DNA of 8,598 bases, from contig CAKRCJ010000079.1 of assembly GCA_934307185.1 (NCBI GenBank), positions 1 through 8,598 of the forward strand. Reading direction: 5' to 3'. The DNA comes from an uncultured Roseburia sp. GTDB lineage: Bacteria; Bacillota; Clostridia; Lachnospirales; Lachnospiraceae. Under the pieces are notes generated by a model, which did no database searches, was not told the origin of the DNA, and worked only from the letters and a program-made list of their open reading frames with translations. The position numbers and the translations under genes are program-made. Of the stretch, positions 6,278-8,598 are shown piece by piece. Positions within the stretch are counted from its first letter, which is position 1, and each line of letters opens with the position of its first letter.

Positions 6278-6318
6278 AAAAAAAATCTCCGTTCCATATA
6301 CAAGTATATGAAGCGGAG
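6278..6318 (-). terminator. Intrinsic terminator of the rsmA cluster
   Basis: On the minus strand CTCCG (6314-6318) pairs with CGGAG (6287-6291) and CATATA (6305-6310) with TATATG (6295-6300). The 3-nt segments between them pair partly (one T-A, one T.G) and the loop is CTTG. Eight T residues (6285-6278) follow one A after the stem. The hairpin ends the transcript 23 nt past the membrane protein stop codon. Its arms also contain the spoIID -10 element and ribosome site. Confidence 0.8.
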
Positions 6319-6331
6319 TTTCATTTTATGA
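6303..6331 (-). promoter_or_regulatory. Sigma-E-type promoter of spoIID
   Basis: On the minus strand the -10 element CATATACT (6303-6310) matches the Bacillus sigma-E consensus CATACAMT at 7 of 8 positions. Exactly 14 nt upstream, TCATAAA (6325-6331) carries the ATA core of the sigma-E -35 element (KMATATT) and matches at 5 of 7 positions. spoIID is a classic sigma-E gene. The predicted start (about 6296) falls inside the loop-proximal 3' arm of the terminator hairpin. Confidence 0.75.
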
Positions 6332-6340
6332 CGAAAAAAT

Positions 6341-6835
6341 TTAACTTAACATTGTTGTAATAATAAATCCATAAAGTGAGGCAGCTGCCCACACTGAAAC
6401 TACAATTGTACTCACATAATATAAAACAGTGTAAATGATTGCCAGTGTCATTTTCTTACGTAAAATATGGCATCTCCAGATATAGTATGCCGGTCTTAAA
6501 AAAATCGCAAAAAGAATTAATCCGGTAATCGGATAATTATTTTTATAAATCTGCACAATGTCAAGTACAATAAAAATAATACCTGCAATATTAAGCAATG
6601 CCGATAAGCCGCTGATACCCGACAGAAAGCCCATTAATTTTAAATCTGCGGGTATGTTTCCGTAAATTGCATTATATTGCATAATACGATAAATCGTGAT
6701 GTACAAAAACACACTTAAAATTAACATCCATATCTGCACTCCAAGAACGATATAAACATACCAGTCTCTTATTGGTGCCTGCTTTTGTACGTTATTATAT
6801 TCATATGGATTATTCTGAAACTGATTTTGGTCCAT
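6341..6835 (-). CDS. Small four-helix integral membrane protein of unknown function
   Basis: I do not recognise the family. The 164-aa protein starts with a hydrophilic Asn/Gln-rich cytoplasmic-looking segment (1-24) with no zinc-ribbon cysteines. Four hydrophobic segments follow at about 26-48, 68-95, 101-118 and 132-157, separated by short loops. A basic stretch, RCHILRKK (121-128), lies between the last two and suggests a cytoplasmic loop. The layout recalls the DUF4190-like group of small membrane proteins, but I see no motif that proves it. It starts 1 nt after the rsmA stop codon, with an AAAGGA ribosome site inside the end of rsmA, so the two are almost certainly cotranscribed and probably translationally coupled. 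An intrinsic terminator follows it, so it belongs with rsmA and not with spoIID. Confidence 0.85.
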   Translation of the reverse strand: MDQNQFQNNPYEYNNVQKQAPIRDWYVYIVLGVQIWMLILSVFLYITIYRIMQYNAIYGNIPADLKLMGFLSGISGLSALLNIAGIIFIVLDIVQIYKNNYPITGLILFAIFLRPAYYIWRCHILRKKMTLAIIYTVLYYVSTIVVSVWAAASLYGFIITTMLS

Positions 6836-6836
6836 T

Positions 6837-7709
6837 CTATTGTTTTCCTTTGCTTCCTATTATATTACTTAATTTTGCAAACTGCTCTAAGCTAAGCGCC
6901 TCCCCGCGGATTGTTACCGGGACACCGAGCTCTTCAATACTCTCCTGAATTGTTTCTTTGGAAAGATTTATATCCGGTGCATTGTTTAAGCCATTTGCAA
7001 GTGTTTTTCTGCGTTGGTTAAAAGACGCACGGATAATCCGAAACATCAGCTTTTCATCGTCTACCTGCACCGGCACTTCCTTATGTCTGGTAAGCCGTAT
7101 TACTGCACTGCCAACATTTGGGCGCGGCATAAAGCAGTTCGGTGGAACATTCGCAACAATTTCCGGTTTTGCATAATACTGTACTGCGAGTGACAGCGCA
7201 CCGTATTCTTTTGTTCCCGGTCCGACCTGCATACGGTCGGCTACTTCCTTCTGAACCATAATCGTAATGCTGTCGATTGGAACATGACTCTCAAATAGTC
7301 CCATAATAATCGGCGTAGTAATATAATATGGAAGATTTGCCACTACCTTAATCGGTTTTCCGCCATTCTTCTCATTTGCAAGCTTATTAATGTCAACTTT
7401 TAAAATATCCTCATTAATAACCTCCACATTATCATATGCACTTAAGGTATCTGCAAGAATTGGGATAAGATTTTTGTCAATCTCAACTGCTGCCACCTCT
7501 CTTGCATTTTCACAGAGGTACTGTGTCATCGTTCCAATACCCGGACCGATTTCTAAAACAAAGTCATCCTTTGTAATACCGGACTCCTCAATAATTTTTT
7601 CAAGTACATGCGTATCGATCAAAAAATTCTGTCCGAATTTTTTCTGAAAATTAAAATTATACTTCTGTAACACTTCTATCGTGTTCTGTGGTATTCCAAG
7701 TGTTGCCAT
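6837..7709 (-). CDS. rsmA: 16S rRNA (adenine1518-N6/adenine1519-N6)-dimethyltransferase RsmA/KsgA
   Basis: RsmA transfers four methyl groups from SAM to two adjacent adenines in the loop of helix 45 of 16S rRNA, a late checkpoint in 30S assembly. Loss of the enzyme gives kasugamycin resistance in studied bacteria. The 290-aa length is normal. Visible motifs are KKFGQNFLID (23-32), SAM-binding motif I VLEIGPGIGT (51-60), the acidic ribose-binding E76 in VEID, D101 in NEDIL, the catalytic-site motif IV NLPYY (125-129), MPRPNVGSAV (194-203) and SFNQRRKTL (229-237) in the C-terminal RNA-binding domain. The ATG at 7709 has AAAGG 6 nt upstream, inside the end of the preceding gene, and lies 3 nt past that gene's stop. 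It is the middle gene of a three-gene cluster. Confidence 0.98.
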   Translation of the reverse strand: MATLGIPQNTIEVLQKYNFNFQKKFGQNFLIDTHVLEKIIEESGITKDDFVLEIGPGIGTMTQYLCENAREVAAVEIDKNLIPILADTLSAYDNVEVINEDILKVDINKLANEKNGGKPIKVVANLPYYITTPIIMGLFESHVPIDSITIMVQKEVADRMQVGPGTKEYGALSLAVQYYAKPEIVANVPPNCFMPRPNVGSAVIRLTRHKEVPVQVDDEKLMFRIIRASFNQRRKTLANGLNNAPDINLSKETIQESIEELGVPVTIRGEALSLEQFAKLSNIIGSKGKQ

Positions 7710-7712
7710 ATT

Positions 7713-8120
7713 TTACCTTTCTAACTTTTCATCAAACAGCCTGTCTAAAAATTCTTCGTATAAACGCTGAAATGTCTCATGGAATGTCAATGCGACATTG
7801 TCCTCTTTTCTTCCTGACATCTGTGCTTCCTCAAAAATTGCAAAAGCAGTCTCATAAAGTTCCGGGTTTTTATCATAAAAAACTTCCGTCAATCCGTCCT
7901 GAAACGTAAACTGTGCCTCCTGCGAAAGGTTTTCCTTAAAATCTCCCTTGGAAATGCAGCCACCCTCCTCATAATCGGACAGATAAATATGTCCTCCTGC
8001 AGATGTCACAAAATCCTCAAATGCTTCCTTTACATCCTCGTAAGTTACCGGAACATAATTTTCCTCCCAGTAACGGTCAAACGTTTCCCTGTCCGGAAAT
8101 GCCTGTAAAATATCTTCCAT
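7713..8120 (-). CDS. Small acidic protein of unknown function upstream of rsmA
   Basis: I do not recognise this 135-aa protein. It has no signal peptide or membrane segment and is very rich in Glu, Asp and Phe. It contains the segment YVPVTYEDVKEAFEDFV (22-38), a central Gly/Tyr stretch (AGGHIYLSDYEEGGC, 41-55) and a helical C-terminus (TFHETFQRLYEEFLDRLFDE, 112-131). One Cys (C55) is present. The start is secure: AAAGGAG lies 7 nt upstream of the ATG. The stop codon is 3 nt from rsmA, and its last codons carry the rsmA ribosome site, so the two are cotranscribed. The strong acidity and soluble nature might suit a protein that binds a basic partner, but that is a guess. Confidence 0.88.
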   Translation of the reverse strand: MEDILQAFPDRETFDRYWEENYVPVTYEDVKEAFEDFVTSAGGHIYLSDYEEGGCISKGDFKENLSQEAQFTFQDGLTEVFYDKNPELYETAFAIFEEAQMSGRKEDNVALTFHETFQRLYEEFLDRLFDEKLER

Positions 8121-8168
8121 CGATTTTCTCCTTTATTTTCCATATCGGAAATTGTCTGTTAGTGTTTT

Positions 8169-8198
8169 ATTGTATCATATTTTTCCTGCATTCTGCAA
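8169..8198 (-). promoter_or_regulatory. Candidate extended -10 promoter of the rsmA cluster
   Basis: On the minus strand an extended -10 TGATACAAT (8169-8177) lies about 50 nt before the ATG of the acidic protein gene. The TGA of this element is also the stop codon of the upstream methyltransferase gene. The -35 is weak (TTGCAG at 8193-8198, 18-bp spacer). There is no terminator between the genes, so the cluster may also be read through from upstream. Confidence 0.5.
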
Positions 8199-8598
8199 TA
8201 ATTCGTATAAGGTCGGCTTTAAATGAAACTCCCTGCACACGCTCTCCACTTCCGAAAGATACTTTTTCTTTGCCGAAGACGGCAGAACCGGCCGCCTTGT
8301 GGCACGGATTAAGATATTTTTCGGTGTATGTTCAAAATCAATAAATTCTAAAAGCTGTGTCTTATATCCACAACATTCTAACAAATTCGCACGGATAGCG
8401 TCTGTCGTGAGTGCGGAAAACCGCTCTTTAACGATACCATACCGGGTGAGCAGCGAAAGCTCGTCGGCAGCAATCTGCTTATTCACCTCATGCTGGCAGC
8501 ACGGAACGGAAAAAATCATTTTTGCATTCCACGTAATTGCATTATAAAGTGCAAAATCCGTCGCCGTATCACACGCATGAAGAGTCACCACCATATCC
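8175..8598 (-). CDS. Class I SAM-dependent methyltransferase, C-terminal part (5' end cut by window)
   Basis: The reading frame is open to the right edge; the ATG at 8594 is internal (codon D precedes it), so the N-terminus with the main SAM-binding loop is outside. The visible 140 residues begin [19 protein letters not shown], the strand-4 LHACDxATD motif typical of the Methyltransf_32-like group. A conserved-looking [14 protein letters not shown] and a late ILIRATRRP segment follow, then a C-terminal helical tail ([20 protein letters not shown]). Clustering of cysteines and histidine in PCCQH is characteristic of this group. The substrate is unknown. An RNA target would fit the rsmA neighbourhood, but that is only inference. 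The stop codon overlaps the candidate promoter of the next cluster. Confidence 0.8.
   Translation of the reverse strand, partial: DMVVTLHACDTATDFALYNAITWNAKMIFSVPCCQHEVNKQIAADELSLLTRYGIVKERFSALTTDAIRANLLECCGYKTQLLEFIDFEHTPKNILIRATRRPVLPSSAKKKYLSEVESVCREFHLKPTLYELLQNAGKI

Noticed and set aside
8175..8594. Treating the ATG at 8594 as a true start of the methyltransferase
   Set aside because: The frame stays open to the window edge and the Met lies in the middle of a conserved methyltransferase strand. The SAM-binding N-terminal half must lie outside the window.
1..8598. tRNA, rRNA, CRISPR array, toxin-antitoxin, prophage or transposase genes
   Set aside because: I read both strands for these and found no cloverleaf, spaced direct repeats or recognisable protein motifs. 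The genes present are ordinary chromosomal ones.

Overview
The window looks like chromosomal DNA from an AT-rich, endospore-forming anaerobic Firmicute, most likely class Clostridia and plausibly Lachnospiraceae. The evidence is the adjacent spoIID-spoIIQ pair, a strong match to a sigma-E promoter, purine-rich Shine-Dalgarno sequences, A/T-rich intergenic regions and the overall protein character. No species can be named from this sequence alone. Every gene I can support is on the minus strand, so transcription runs from high to low coordinates. Two genes are cut by the window: a methyltransferase lacks its N-terminus at the right edge and a response regulator lacks its C-terminus at the left edge.

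In order of transcription: (1) 8598-8175, the C-terminal part of a class I SAM-dependent methyltransferase. (2) 8120-6341, a tight cluster of a small acidic protein of unknown function, the 16S rRNA dimethyltransferase RsmA (KsgA) and a four-helix membrane protein, with gaps of 3 nt and 1 nt. It ends in an intrinsic terminator. (3) 6277-4534, spoIID then spoIIQ, which act in forespore engulfment. spoIID has a sigma-E-type promoter lying partly inside the terminator of the preceding cluster. (4) 4428-2812, a soluble TPR-GGDEF protein with its own sigma-A-type promoter. (5) 2368-773, a DEAD-box RNA helicase with a DbpA-type RNA-binding domain, preceded by a strong promoter and a leader of about 170 nt that can fold. 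It ends in an intrinsic terminator. (6) 576-1, an OmpR-family response regulator whose promoter region holds a near-perfect 24-bp palindrome.

The only long gene-free stretch is 2369-2811. It holds the helicase leader and promoter, a terminator-like hairpin and a 125-bp segment bounded by 11/12-matching inverted repeats. That segment is a candidate small non-autonomous element and is the least explained DNA here.

Most of the window is ordinary core genome. I see no CRISPR array, rRNA, tRNA, transposase, prophage gene or recognisable defence system. The points most worth a second look are the terminator/sigma-E promoter overlap at 6278-6331, the TIR-bounded element at 2572-2696, the operator-like palindrome at 624-647, the foldable helicase leader, and the loss of expected metal or catalytic residues in SpoIIQ and SpoIID.
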